64,000 nt of DNA from Miscanthus floridulus (lineage: Eukaryota > Streptophyta > Magnoliopsida > Poales > Poaceae), in NCBI RefSeq assembly GCF_019320115.1, contig NC_089597.1, positions 116,256,000 to 116,319,999 on the forward strand, given 5' to 3'. Both the position numbers and the translations under genes were made by a program. Of this stretch, positions 55,395-64,000 are shown piece by piece. How positions within the stretch are numbered: the stretch's first letter is position 1; each line of letters begins with the position of its first letter. The notes below the pieces were generated by a model, which was not told the DNA's origin, did no database searches, and saw only the letters and a list, made by a program, of their open reading frames with translations.

Positions 55395-56190
55395 TGACCA
55401 AAAATTGGCCGACGGGAGCTCACGCCATCTCTCTAGGGTTATCGCTCCATTTCGCGCCATTCACTGCGTATATATCTCCATCCCCGTCGCCTTCCTTCTC
55501 AGTTGCTCACCATTCGCTCAGCTCTAGCAACATGTGCTCATCTCATCTCTTCTATTTTTTCCTTTTTTCGGTGTTGTTCATCGATTCAAGTCGGCCTAAT
55601 CCACTCCCTCTATGATTGTTCTACAGGCACTGTGGATCTGAGTTCTTGCATAGGCAAGTGAATCTAGTTCTCCCCATCGCCCCTCCCTCTATTTTGTTCA
55701 TCTTGTAACCCTAGGTTCTTGGGGAATAGATCGATCCCTAATTATTTCATCTCATACTTGATGCAGGCACAACAGATCTGTCATCCCTTATTTGTTCATC
55801 TGCTTTTGATTGTTGTGCTACCACCACATCTGTTCGGTATAAGCAATCCTCCTCTCTTGAACCCTCCCCTCCTCCTTATTCTAATTATTACGGTAGTACT
55901 TGATGTATGATGTCGATGTTGTCTAGATCTGTAAATGAAATATATTTTGAGCTCATGTCCAAGTTGATGATGCTGTTTTAGTTGCTCTAAGCATTTGTCC
56001 AATGCCAATGATAATTTGTCCATGCTTTTCATGATTTCTTTCAATAAATCTAAGCACTGTCCAATGCCAAAGATTTTTGTCCATGCCTTGGATGTTTGTT
56101 TTCAGTTAATCTGAACACTTGTTCAATGTCAATGATGTCTTTCATATAGTACTAAAGATTGAACAGTAAGCATTGGTTGTTGTTTACCTT
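55395..56190 (+). other. Promoter/leader-like sequence, no gene seen
   Basis: CT-rich leader, several TGCAG|G junctions, then a degenerate repeat of TCTAAGCACTTGTCCAATG-like phrases (55985-56130). No coherent frame. Confidence 0.35.
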
Positions 56191-56249
56191 GTCCAGGAAA
56201 CCAAACACACCCTTATTTTCATAGCTTTGTTGTGTTGCTGTGTTAGTCA

Positions 56250-56940
56250 TTGCACCTGTGTTGCTTTGGTAGATGGCTTTGGAGGACCAACGATGACTGT
56301 TGATTGCTTGGGCCGCTGCTCTTATCACGGCTATGTATGCACTCTTGTTCAGTAGGCTTAGAATGCAACATGATTTAAGGGGTAGGAAGCACTACACCAC
56401 CCAAAATTTTCTTGCTGTTGTTGACTTTGATTTGAAATTTACCTATGTGTTGGCCGGCTGGGAGGGTTCAGCACATGATGCTACCATCCTTGCTGATGCA
56501 CTAGAGAGGGAGGATGGGTTAAGGGTTGCACCAGGTAATGCAACTACATTGGGTAACTACATAAAATCTATAAATGTATAACACTGAACCTAATACATGT
56601 GATGTGTACTTGTTTTAGGAAAATTGTACCTAGTAGACGTTGGATATGCTTCCATCCTAGATTCCTTCCCCTTTATCATGGCACTAGGTACCATCTGAAA
56701 GAGTATGGTGGTAGGAACTACCCAACCAACCCAAGAGAATTGTTTAATTTGAGGCATTCAAGTTTAAGAGTAACTGTTGATAGGGCTTTAGGTGCTTTGA
56801 AGAATCGTTTCTATATCATTGACAATAAACTATTTCATCCCTTCAAGACACAAGTTAAGTTAGTACTGTGGCTTGTTGCATATTGCATAATTGGATCCTT
56901 GGGTATGGGATTGATGAGGTAGTTCCTGCTGAGTTTTCTT
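56250..56940 (+). pseudogene. PIF/Harbinger transposase (DDE_Tnp_4/HARBI1-like) pseudogene
   Basis: LRGRKHYTTQNFLAVVDFDL and TYVLAGWEGSAHDATILADA (about 56370-56510) are the conserved core before and around the second catalytic Asp of HARBI1-like nucleases. After an intron (56535-56618, GTAATG...TTTTAG) GKLYLVDVGYAS continues, then in another frame GTRYHLKEYGGRNYPTNPRE and LRVTVDRALGALKNRFYI (about 56685-56815) with the third catalytic residue region, where Glu is usual but Asp is read. The first part with the DGTHI motif is scrambled near 56320. Frameshifts and lost start make it non-functional. Such enzymes cut and move TIR elements that leave TTA or TAA duplications, like several MITEs in this window. 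Confidence 0.85.
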
Positions 56941-57179
56941 AGGTGCCCAACAACAATGGAAGTGATGCCCATGGGGTGTAGTTGGATGACAATGTTGCTT
57001 GGGCTCAAACTAGGGATGAATGGGCTAATCACATGTGGGCAAACAGGGGAAACTCTCACATCTAGGATGTCTATGTACTGTAGTGTGTTTGTTCAATGTA
57101 CCATTCTCTATTTGTTGGTGTTGTACTTGAAAAAAAGCAATTGCTATTGTTGTAATAATGTTGAACAATGTTTTTCATG

Positions 57180-57645
57180 TGAACTGAGGCATTGAACAAT
57201 GTGCAATGATGATTTATTTTTTATGCTACACTTGACCTGAGGCATTGGACATATGCTATGATGATTTTTTTGTGATACTACACTTGACCTGAGGCATTGT
57301 ACATATGCTATGATGATTTTTTTGTGATACTACACTTGACCTGAGGCATTGGACATGTGCTATGATGATTTTTTGTGATACTACACTTGACCTGAGGCTT
57401 TGGACATGAGCAATGATGATTATTTATTTATGTGATACTTTACCTGAGGTTGGGGGCATGTGCAATGATATTTACTTGCTATTCTTCTAATTTACCTGAG
57501 AATACAGGCATGTGCAATGATGTTTACTTGCCATTCTTCTAATTTACCTAAGGCTACAAGCATGTGCAATGATGTTTATTTGTTATTCTTCTAATTTACC
57601 TGAGGCTAAAGACATGTGCAATGATGTTTATTTGTTCTTACTACA
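57180..57645 (+). repeat. Minisatellite of about 52-58-bp units
   Basis: Two unit types follow one another: first CCTGAGGCATTGGACATATG with CTATGATGATTTTTTTGTGA (about four copies), then GGCATGTGCAATGATGTTTA with TTCTTCTAATTTACCT (about four copies). They share an ancestor. It lies between the transposase and MYB-like genes. A short relative occurs at 59210-59290. Confidence 0.85.
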
Positions 57646-57677
57646 ATCTGAGTGGGGTGTGCCAACTAAACTAGGGG

Positions 57678-58765
57678 ATGGCTAAGGAGATGAATGTTGG
57701 TATGCTTGCACCTGATGAGCTTGTGTTCCCTAGGATTGGAGCTCCTGCTGGGTTCGCTGCTGCTGGGGCTGGTCTGCCTGTTGGGGCTACTGCTGTTAGG
57801 GATGGTCTGCCTGCTGGTGTTGGTGTGGCTGCTGGGGATGCTAGTGCTGCACATAGGACTGCTATGAGGTCGATAGATGTGATGTCTGGGTTTGTCCTAC
57901 GTCGCATGTGCCAGTTGATTTCAACTGGTGTGAGGACTGACAAAGGATTCAAGGAAGTTCACCTTAATTAGGTTGCTAGGGCACTGCAGGAATTTAGTGG
58001 CAATGATGTGACTGGTACCCAAATCTACAACCACTTAAGGAAGTGGCGGTAGAAGTGGATTAGGATCTCCAAACTAAGGGAGCTTAGTGGTGCTTTGTGG
58101 GATGAAGTGCACTCCATGATTGTGCTTGAAGAAGAGCACTACAATGGCCACATGAAGGTATTGGCTTGGCATCTCTTTTGTTTCACTAGATAAAACCTAT
58201 AAGTGTATAACACTGAACCTAATTGACTTTGTTGTCCTTGCAGGCACACACCAAGGATGTTGAGTACCTTAACAAGCCAATTCAGCACTACAAGCAAATG
58301 CATATCATCTTTGGCAATGGACAGGCAACTGGCAAATATGCTATGGGGTCCATTGAGCCTCTTGGCACTCCCTCAGACTTTGCTGAAAGCTCACTGAAGA
58401 CTGATCTAGCTGAGGATATCAGGAGTGGCAAGACAGAGGCAGTTGATCCAACTAAGTTAGAAGGAGGTGTTGGATGTAAGAGGAAGAGATCAGTGTTGTC
58501 ACGGGATGATGTTATCATATTTACTAGGATGACTCAGGCAGTTAATAATGTCGCTGATGCTATTTGTTCAACCAAGGTTGAGGATTCCCACCCAGAGCTG
58601 TATGGGGCTATCATGTTCATGCCTAGATTCGCTGATGAGGCACTGCTGGCTGCATATGGACACCTTCTTGACAATTAGGCCTAGGGTACTGCTTTTGTGA
58701 ACATGAATGACGCTCATCGTGTGCTGTGGCTGAGAACCTTCTTGGCTAAGCACTATTACAACTAA
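57678..58765 (+). pseudogene. MYB/SANT-like DNA-binding protein of Harbinger type, four TAG stops
   Basis: Exon 1 (57678-58157) has a Gly/Ala-rich start, then FVLRRMCQLISTGVRTDKGF and TGTQIYNHLRKW, the Myb_DNA-bind_3 trihelix fold. Intron 58158-58243 (GTATTGG...CTTGCAG) joins HYNGHMK to AHTKDVEYLNKPIQHYKQM. The C-terminal part holds GCKRKRS and ends HRVLWLRTFLAKHYYN with TAA at 58765. In-frame TAG codons at about 57969, 58051, 58676 and 58682 each sit where Gln CAG is natural. Harbinger elements need such a companion protein to bind termini and bring the transposase to the nucleus. Otherwise the gene is intact. Confidence 0.8.
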
Positions 58766-59381
58766 GCTGCTTGCTGGTCCGTTGGTTGATCCATCTTTTG
58801 TGTAGTGCCTGCCCTCTCTTGGTTGTATTTTGTATGCATGGTTTGGTGCAGTAGCTGCTCTCTCCTGGTGGATGCATCTGGTCTTCTCTAGTGGCTTCTT
58901 TTGTGCATAACTCACTCCTGCTGGGCTTAGTTGTGCAGTGGGCTTACCCATCTCTATGCAGTTGACATGTTCCTGTATTTTTTGTGCAGTTAACCTACTA
59001 CTCTCTACTAACTATGGCTAATTGTGGCCTGTAGTTAGTGACTTATATATGCCACTACACCCTTGCATTCTTCTTTTGGTCAACCTACATGTTGCTAGCG
59101 TGTGTATTTGCCTTGGCAGTTTGATCATGTGTTCCTTCCATTCACTTGAACATCTTATTGTGAACTGCTCCAAGCATATTACTTGCATTCTTCTAAGGAC
59201 ATGTCTGTTGCCTGTGATGTGTTTTTCATATAACTGAGCACATGTCTATTGCCTGTGATGTGTTTTTCATATAGCTGAGCACATGCCTCCTTGCCAATGA
59301 TGTTTTTTGTTGCTTCTGGTTTTTTTTCTGAGTATAACTAGTCTATGAATTTTTTGTTACTACACTTGACTCTATCTACAG
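58766..59381. other. Spacer or intron, no domain seen
   Basis: Non-coding; repeated TTGCC(T/A)GTGATG phrases near 59210-59290. The end TCTATCTACAG is a good 3' splice site for the next exon. Confidence 0.4.
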
Positions 59382-59584
59382 TATGGCATGCATGGTATGT
59401 TGTTCATTGTGGGAAGGAACCTGGTGTGTACTCTATCTGGGACAAAGCACATGCTCAAGTGGATGGCTTCAAGGGAGCTTGCTACCAAAAATTCAAGTCA
59501 AGAGAGGAAGCTTTTCAAACATTCTATGGTCATGGAGAACCTATGAAACAACCTCAGCTCGAACTTGTTGGACATTATCAGTGA
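59382..59584 (+). pseudogene. RNase H1 N-terminal (viroplasmin-like) exon, truncated by an LTR
   Basis: HAWYVVHCGKEPGVYSIWD, then VDGFKGACYQKFKSREEAF and QTFYG is the small N-terminal domain of eukaryotic RNase H1, which binds RNA-DNA hybrids; the same fold is named after caulimovirus viroplasmin. It follows a splice acceptor at 59381, so it was part of a longer gene. The frame ends at TGA 59582-59584, which is the first three bases of the SIRE LTR inserted here. Whether it was a third gene or a terminal exon of the MYB-like unit is open. Confidence 0.7.
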
Positions 59585-60024
59585 AAGCATCTAGGCCCCT
59601 AAGTGGATTTCGGTGATTAATGTCAATACAAGATTACTATGACTAACGTGTGTTTTGCAGAGGCAATTAAGTTAGGTCATGGTAATGGAGATCGATTGGG
59701 CAATCGAGGTTATCATGCCCCTACGATGGAAATCGTTTCGGTTTTCAAAGGATGGACGACAAGGTTAAGGATAACTAGGTCTAAGTGTCAATTGAAGTTA
59801 GAGAGACACTTAGAGTAGTTTAGGACTTTGTTTTTCCTTTGGCCGTACTATTAAGGGGGGTATGGACGGGTAGCTTGACCTAGTTGAGGCTAGTGAGTTA
59901 GGTGTGGTGCACACTTGTTAAAACTAGCTCTAGGTAGCTCCTATGAATGCCTAAGATCCTTTGGAGCAAACTTCATTCACATATGATCAAAAGTTGGAAG
60001 TGAATGGAGGGTCAAATACTGAAT

Positions 60025-60385
60025 GGACGCTGGCTCCGGTGCGACCGGACGCTGGCCGTAGGGTCCGGTTAGTTTATTTGACTGAGGAGAACAAGTCTAG
60101 AGTGACCGGACGCTGGAAGGTCGTGTGACCAGACGCTGAGGACCAGCATCCGGTCGACTCTAGTAAGGGTCCAGACTTGAGAAAGTGTGACCGGACACGT
60201 CCGGTCAGTGGTGACCGGACCCTGAGTATCCAGCGTCCGGTCGTTTACAGTAAGCATCCAAGAGCGACCGGACGCGTCCGGTCGGTACTGACCGGACCCT
60301 GACAGCGTCCGGTCATCACGTGAAAATTGTTGCGCAAGTTGAACTGACCGGAGCGTCCGGTCAAAATGATCAGAGCGTCCGGTCA
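60025..60385. repeat. Palindromic ACCGGACGC array in the LTR
   Basis: Roughly a dozen GACCGGACGC, GACCGGACCCTG and GCGTCCGGTC variants just upstream of the TATA box, the same motif and position as in the solo LTR at 40280. Confidence 0.85.
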
Positions 60386-60425
60386 CCCCGCAGAAGCTCA
60401 TAACGGTTCGTTTTTCAGGCTACCT

Positions 60426-60433
60426 TATAAATA
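60426..60433 (+). promoter_or_regulatory. LTR TATA box
   Basis: TATAAATA, directly downstream of the palindromic array. Confidence 0.65.
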
Positions 60434-61156
60434 GTTGCTCCACTCATGACTGGAGTCACTTTTGCTCATTCCAACAGCTGAGAAACACGTTTGTGAGTGC
60501 CAAGAAGAGCAAGGTCCTAGTGAGGTGTTTGTGATTTGAGAATCCAAGAGTGAAACCTCATTAGTGAATCAAGAGTAGACAAGTGTGCATCCATCTTCTC
60601 ATTAGGCTTCGCATGGTCAAGTGAGAGTTCGTGCTTGTTACTCTTGGTGATCGCCATCACCTAGACGGCTTGGTGGTGATTGGGAGCTTGGTGATCACCC
60701 GGTGGAGCTTGTGGGTGACCCAACTCAAGTTGTGAGCGGTTTTGGGTGATTCGCCGCGACGGAGTGTCGAAGAATCAACCCGTAGAGAGCACTTGATCCT
60801 TGCGCGGATCAAGGGGGAGCTACACCCTTGCGCGGGTGCTCCAACGAGGACTAGTGGAGAGTGGCGACTCTCTGATACCTCGGCAAAACATCGCCGCGTT
60901 CCTCTCTCTATTTACTTTGAGCATTTACTTTAAGTATTTACTTTGAGCAATTCAATACTTGTCTTTACATTCATAGAATTGCTATGCTAGAGTAAGTTTG
61001 GAACATAGGTTGCAAGTCTTTTGTGCGTTGATTTGATAGAAACACTTTTTCTAGGCACAAGGGGTTAATTGGGCTATCCGTAGGATTTGATTATTGCAAG
61101 AAAATTTAGAATTAGCCCAATTCACCCCCTCTCTTGGGCATCTTGATCCTTTCACT

Positions 61157-61168
61157 TGGTATCAGAGC
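61157..61168 (+). other. Primer-binding site
   Basis: TGGTATCAGAGC, complementary to the 3' end of initiator tRNA-Met, 2 bp after the LTR. Confidence 0.92.
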
Positions 61169-61207
61169 CTCGTGCTCATGTTTTTAAGCCTAACCGCTTA
61201 GAGCAAG

Positions 61208-63592
61208 ATGTCTCACGGGGATGGACCTCCTCCTATCTTTGAGGGGGATGATTTTCCATATTGGAAAATTCGCATGGAGGCTTACCTAGAAGCTCTAGAT
61301 GTTGGAATTCTTAGAGCCGCCTCTCAAGGGTTCCCAACACCTAAGAATGCCGCACAACTTCAAGGCGATGAAGTAAACTATGAAAAATGGAATGCAAAGG
61401 CTCGCAACACCATCTTTAGAGGCCTTTGCAAAGATGTGTTCAATCGTGTAAGGAACCACAAAGACGCCCATGCACTATGGTCGGACGTTTGTGCGCTCCA
61501 TGAGGGAACCAAGAGTGAGCGTGAGGAACACTATCACCTTGTGATTAAAAAGCTAAATTCTTTTGAGATGCTTCCCAAAGAAAGTGCTAATGAAATGTAT
61601 TCTCGTTTAAATGTTCTTGTAGAGGAAGTCAATGGGCTTGGACTTACTCAAATGTCACCATCCGACGTTGTGAGAAAGATCTTAAGTGTTCTCCCCATTG
61701 ACAAATATGGGCACATTGTGACCGTGCTACATCAAGGTGATCTTTCCACTGCTACACCGACACAAATCTTGGGAAAGATCAATGCTCATGAGATGTACAT
61801 GCACATCACGCCACAAGATGGCTCATCCTCTACAAAGAAGAAAGAGAAGGACTTAGCATTCAAAGCTAGCCAAGATAAGGGCAAGGCAAGACTTGAGTAT
61901 GAGAGCTCAAGTGATGAAGATGATGAAGAAAGTCTTGCTCTCATGGTGAAGAAGACCGCCAAGATGCTAAAGAAGCTAAACAAGAGTGGCATCAAGTTTG
62001 ACGGCAAGAAGAAGAAGTTCTTCACTAGCTCAAGAAGAAAGCCAATCTCCGAGATGGATTGCTATAATTGTGGCGAACTTGGCCACCTAGCTCATCAATG
62101 CACAAAGCCCAAGAAAGACAAGTTCAAGAACAAGGGCAAGAAAGATGATTCAAGTGATGAAGATGAAAAGAAAAAGAACAAGCCATACAAGAAGAGAGAT
62201 GGCAAAAAGAGAGACTTCTACAAGAAGAAGAAGAGTGGCAAGGCCTATATTGTCGGTGATTGGCTCACGGACATTGATTCATCAAGTGGATCATCCGATG
62301 ATGAGAGTGACAATGAGAAGGTGGCCGCTATTGCTATTGATCTTGCATCCTCACCGCCACCATCGCCATCATCCTCTACACACCTATGCCTTATGGCCAA
62401 GGGTGAACGCAAGGTAACTAAGAGTGATGATAGTAGTGATGATGAGCGAGCTAGTGATGATGATAGTGATAGCGATGATGATTCACCCACATATGATGAT
62501 CTTGTCAAAATATTAATAAAATACACTAAGATCATTAGAAAGAGTAGAGCTACAAATGAAAAACTTGATGCTAAAAATGATTCACTCTTAGCTAAGTGTG
62601 ATACATTGGAAAAGGCTAATGATGAGCTCAAAGAAATAAATGACTCTATATCATCCAAACTCAAGGAACTCAAATCTTCCAAGAAAGAGCTTAAAGATAA
62701 ACATGATAAACTTGAGTGGGTACACAATGAGCTTATCATTAGTCACAACAAGCTAAAAGATGAATATACAACTCTAAAGATCAATTATGATACCCTTGTT
62801 ATTGCACAAGAATTCTTACCAAATGAGCCACATGTTGCTACTAACCATGTTGTTAAGATTGATATAGCTACCTCATGTGATGATTTAATTGATGAGAGCA
62901 TTGAGCATGGATCTAGTAGCAAAGGCAAGCAAGTGGTTGAGTGCAATGACTATGATGAGTATGTCAAGCTCAAGAGTGACCATGAGAAGCTCATGAAAGA
63001 TCTTGAAGAGATGAAAAGTCACAACACCATTGTGCTAGAAACTCTTGATCATGACAAAGAGTTGATCCTTGAAAATGAGAAGCTCAAAGAAGAAAACAAG
63101 AAACTCAAGGAAGAGAAGAACAATGATATTCTCAAGGAAGAGAACAAGAAGCTCAAGATGGAGAAAGAGCATCTCAAGGTGGGATTGAGCAAGTTTGCTA
63201 GAGGCAAGCATCTCCAAAGTGAGCTACTCATGAATACCGTCATGAAGATGGATAGAAGTGGCATTGGATATATGGCAAGTGTAGAGAAGAAGAAGGCTCA
63301 AGCTCAACACCAACAATCAAAGCCAAAGCTAAAGCCAAAGAGATGTTTTGAGTGTGGACAAGAAGGCCACTTTGCTCATGAGTGTCAAACTCCACCACCA
63401 CAACCCTTGCCCAAGCATGCTAGACCCTTTGCTTTCAATGCTCACTACATGCTTAGAAAAGATTCTAGTGGAAAGATGAAAGTCATGTTCTTAGGACCCC
63501 CCAACAAGAGTAGGCCTAAGAAGATTTGGGTGGCTAAGTCACTTGTTGAGAAGGTGAAGGGCCCTCAACAAGTTTGGATCCCTAAAGCTTAA
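61208..63592 (+). CDS. gag: SIRE-type Copia gag, 794 codons
   Basis: ATG 61208 is 39 bp after the primer-binding site. In order: FEGDDFPYWKIRMEAYL, the N-terminal gag (DUF4219/UBN2) domain to about residue 210; a Lys- and Ser/Asp-rich segment; zinc knuckle CYNCGELGHLAHQC at 285-298; acidic and serine-rich runs; a long coiled coil at about 450-670; a second knuckle CFECGQEGHFAHEC at 713-726; a basic tail ending QQVWIPKA. It would form the particle around element RNA in the cytoplasm. At this length it is far larger than ordinary Copia gag. It ends at TAA, with pol following in the same frame. Confidence 0.92.
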   Translation: MSHGDGPPPIFEGDDFPYWKIRMEAYLEALDVGILRAASQGFPTPKNAAQLQGDEVNYEKWNAKARNTIFRGLCKDVFNRVRNHKDAHALWSDVCALHEGTKSEREEHYHLVIKKLNSFEMLPKESANEMYSRLNVLVEEVNGLGLTQMSPSDVVRKILSVLPIDKYGHIVTVLHQGDLSTATPTQILGKINAHEMYMHITPQDGSSSTKKKEKDLAFKASQDKGKARLEYESSSDEDDEESLALMVKKTAKMLKKLNKSGIKFDGKKKKFFTSSRRKPISEMDCYNCGELGHLAHQCTKPKKDKFKNKGKKDDSSDEDEKKKNKPYKKRDGKKRDFYKKKKSGKAYIVGDWLTDIDSSSGSSDDESDNEKVAAIAIDLASSPPPSPSSSTHLCLMAKGERKVTKSDDSSDDERASDDDSDSDDDSPTYDDLVKILIKYTKIIRKSRATNEKLDAKNDSLLAKCDTLEKANDELKEINDSISSKLKELKSSKKELKDKHDKLEWVHNELIISHNKLKDEYTTLKINYDTLVIAQEFLPNEPHVATNHVVKIDIATSCDDLIDESIEHGSSSKGKQVVECNDYDEYVKLKSDHEKLMKDLEEMKSHNTIVLETLDHDKELILENEKLKEENKKLKEEKNNDILKEENKKLKMEKEHLKVGLSKFARGKHLQSELLMNTVMKMDRSGIGYMASVEKKKAQAQHQQSKPKLKPKRCFECGQEGHFAHECQTPPPQPLPKHARPFAFNAHYMLRKDSSGKMKVMFLGPPNKSRPKKIWVAKSLVEKVKGPQQVWIPKA

Positions 63593-63607
63593 ATCTCTTG
63601 TGTGTAG
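63593..63607 (+). other. Two in-frame stops between gag and pol
   Basis: TAA (63590-63592), four sense codons, then TAG (63605-63607), all in the gag frame; pol opens at the next codon. In SIRE elements gag and pol are in one frame separated by a stop, so the arrangement is of that type, with two stops rather than one. Confidence 0.75.
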
Positions 63608-64000
63608 GTGAACTACAAGACCGGTGGAAGTCATTGGGTTATTGATAGTGGTTGCACTCAACATATGACCGGTGATCCTCGTATGTTCACCTCACTAGAT
63701 GAAGAGGTAGATGGACAAGAGAAAATAACATTTGGAGATAATTCAAAGGGCAAGGTTAAAGGATTGGGCAAAGTGGCAATATCAAATGATCATTCTATCT
63801 CCAATGTGCTCTATGTTGCCTCATTGAGTTTCAACTTGCTATCCGTTGGGCAATTGTGTGATCTTGGTTTCCAATGCTTATTCACCGAAAATGAGGTTGT
63901 TGTATCCAAAGTAGATGACAAGCAAGTGATATTCAATGGATTTAGATACAACAACTTATATCTAGCTGACTTCACCTCCGAAGATGCAAACTTGAAGACT
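63608..64000 (+). CDS. pol: SIRE-type Copia pol, N-terminus (protease), cut by window end
   Basis: Opens in the gag frame after the TAG and stays open for 131 codons to the window end. VNYKTGGSHWVIDSGCTQHM holds the aspartic protease DSG motif, followed by FTSLDEEVDG and the LSVGQLCDLGF block that leads to the pre-integrase region. Protease, integrase, reverse transcriptase and RNase H would follow outside the window. No ATG lies at the start, so it depends on readthrough, a spliced form or the stops being mutations. Confidence 0.88.
   Translation, partial: MNYKTGGSHWVIDSGCTQHMTGDPRMFTSLDEEVDGQEKITFGDNSKGKVKGLGKVAISNDHSISNVLYVASLSFNLLSVGQLCDLGFQCLFTENEVVVSKVDDKQVIFNGFRYNNLYLADFTSEDANLKT

Larger units (their letters stand above)
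53650..56212. mobile_element. Harbinger-type element (outer), with nested LTR element
   Basis: GGGGCTGTTTGGTTACCTG at the left pairs with GGGTGTGTTTGGTTTCCTG (reverse complement of the right end), 16 of 19 identical, and TTA flanks both (53647-53649 and 56213-56215). Without the inner LTR element it is about 1.0 kb. A second left-end-like GGGTGTTTGGTTTCCAGG near 53707 could be an alternative edge. The inside right of the LTR element looks like promoter and leader (TATATCTCC, CT-rich, AG/GT sites). It might instead be the start of the larger transposase-bearing element to the right. Confidence 0.6.
59582..61154 (+). mobile_element. 5' LTR of the SIRE-type element
   Basis: 1573 bp, TGAAAGCATCTAGG...GATCCTTTCA. 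It contains an array of ACCGGACGC/GCGTCCGGT motifs at about 60025-60385, TATAAATA at 60426-60433, and ends directly before the primer-binding site. Confidence 0.9.
59582..64000 (+). mobile_element. SIRE/Maximus-type Copia element, 5' part
   Basis: 5' LTR, primer-binding site, long gag and start of pol run off the window edge. The 5 bp before it, ATCAG, would be the target duplication. The very long gag with two zinc knuckles and a Lys-rich middle is the signature of this Copia lineage. All visible frames are open, so this is one of the youngest insertions here. Confidence 0.88.

Noticed and set aside
62245..62739. 164-codon minus-strand Ser/Leu-rich frame
   Set aside because: It is the antisense of the acidic and serine-rich part of SIRE gag.
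1..64000. Bacterial-type features (CRISPR, operons, ribosome-binding sites) and rRNA or tRNA genes
   Set aside because: Introns, TATA/AATAAA signals, MITEs and plant retrotransposons show a plant nuclear genome; no array or structured RNA gene was found by eye.

Overview
The window looks like intergenic DNA from a large grass genome, most likely Panicoideae (Andropogoneae/sorghum-sugarcane type; this placement is inference from element families, not a search). It is dominated by nested transposable elements. The few credible host genes are intronless and GC-rich. There are no bacterial features, rRNA or tRNA genes or CRISPR arrays.

Layout. 1-0.9 kb: unassigned. 0.9-1.9 kb: 3' part of a CACTA element. 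2.8-3.6 kb: a long foldback element with a perfect 9-bp target duplication (Mutator type). 3.8-4.7 kb: a MITE and a short two/three-helix membrane protein gene. 5.0-11.9 kb: a decayed Copia retrotransposon on the minus strand. 12.2-28.8 kb: a Gypsy element on the minus strand with an antisense ORF region, a large pol deletion and AATTC target duplications. Its 5' LTR is split by a 5.2-kb long-LTR solo insertion, which itself carries a Pack-MULE-like element with a PPR-like fragment. 29-35 kb: LTR and gag debris, a three-copy repeat with reciprocal filled and empty insertion sites, a CACTA and a Harbinger MITE. 35.5-36.1 kb: a RAV (AP2-B3) pseudogene broken by a hAT-like MITE and an internal deletion. 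37-42 kb: a Harbinger MITE and two SIRE-like LTRs, one a clean solo LTR. 42.7-44.4 kb: a foldback element and a Stowaway MITE. 45.4-47.3 kb: the most gene-like island, with a second copy of the 4.3-kb membrane protein gene facing a C2H2 zinc-finger repressor gene tail to tail. 47.4-51.6 kb: a probable Helitron holding a spliced ORF. 53.6-59.6 kb: Harbinger-type ends, a nested short LTR element, a PIF/Harbinger transposase pseudogene, a MYB/SANT-like gene with stop codons and an RNase H1 N-terminal-like exon. 59.6-64.0 kb: the 5' LTR, primer-binding site, intact gag and start of pol of a SIRE/Maximus-type Copia element whose LTR interrupts that exon.

How it fits together. The two related membrane-protein genes in the same orientation, 42 kb apart, suggest an old tandem pair pushed apart by transposon insertions. 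Several insertions can be ordered: Gypsy, then long-LTR element, then MULE; Harbinger element, then LTR element; RAV fragment, then hAT MITE; Harbinger-like gene cluster, then SIRE. Many in-frame stops in the older coding remnants are TAG where CAG is expected, which fits C-to-T decay in the CHG methylation context. All functional statements come from reading the sequence and family knowledge; nothing was searched or aligned by computer.
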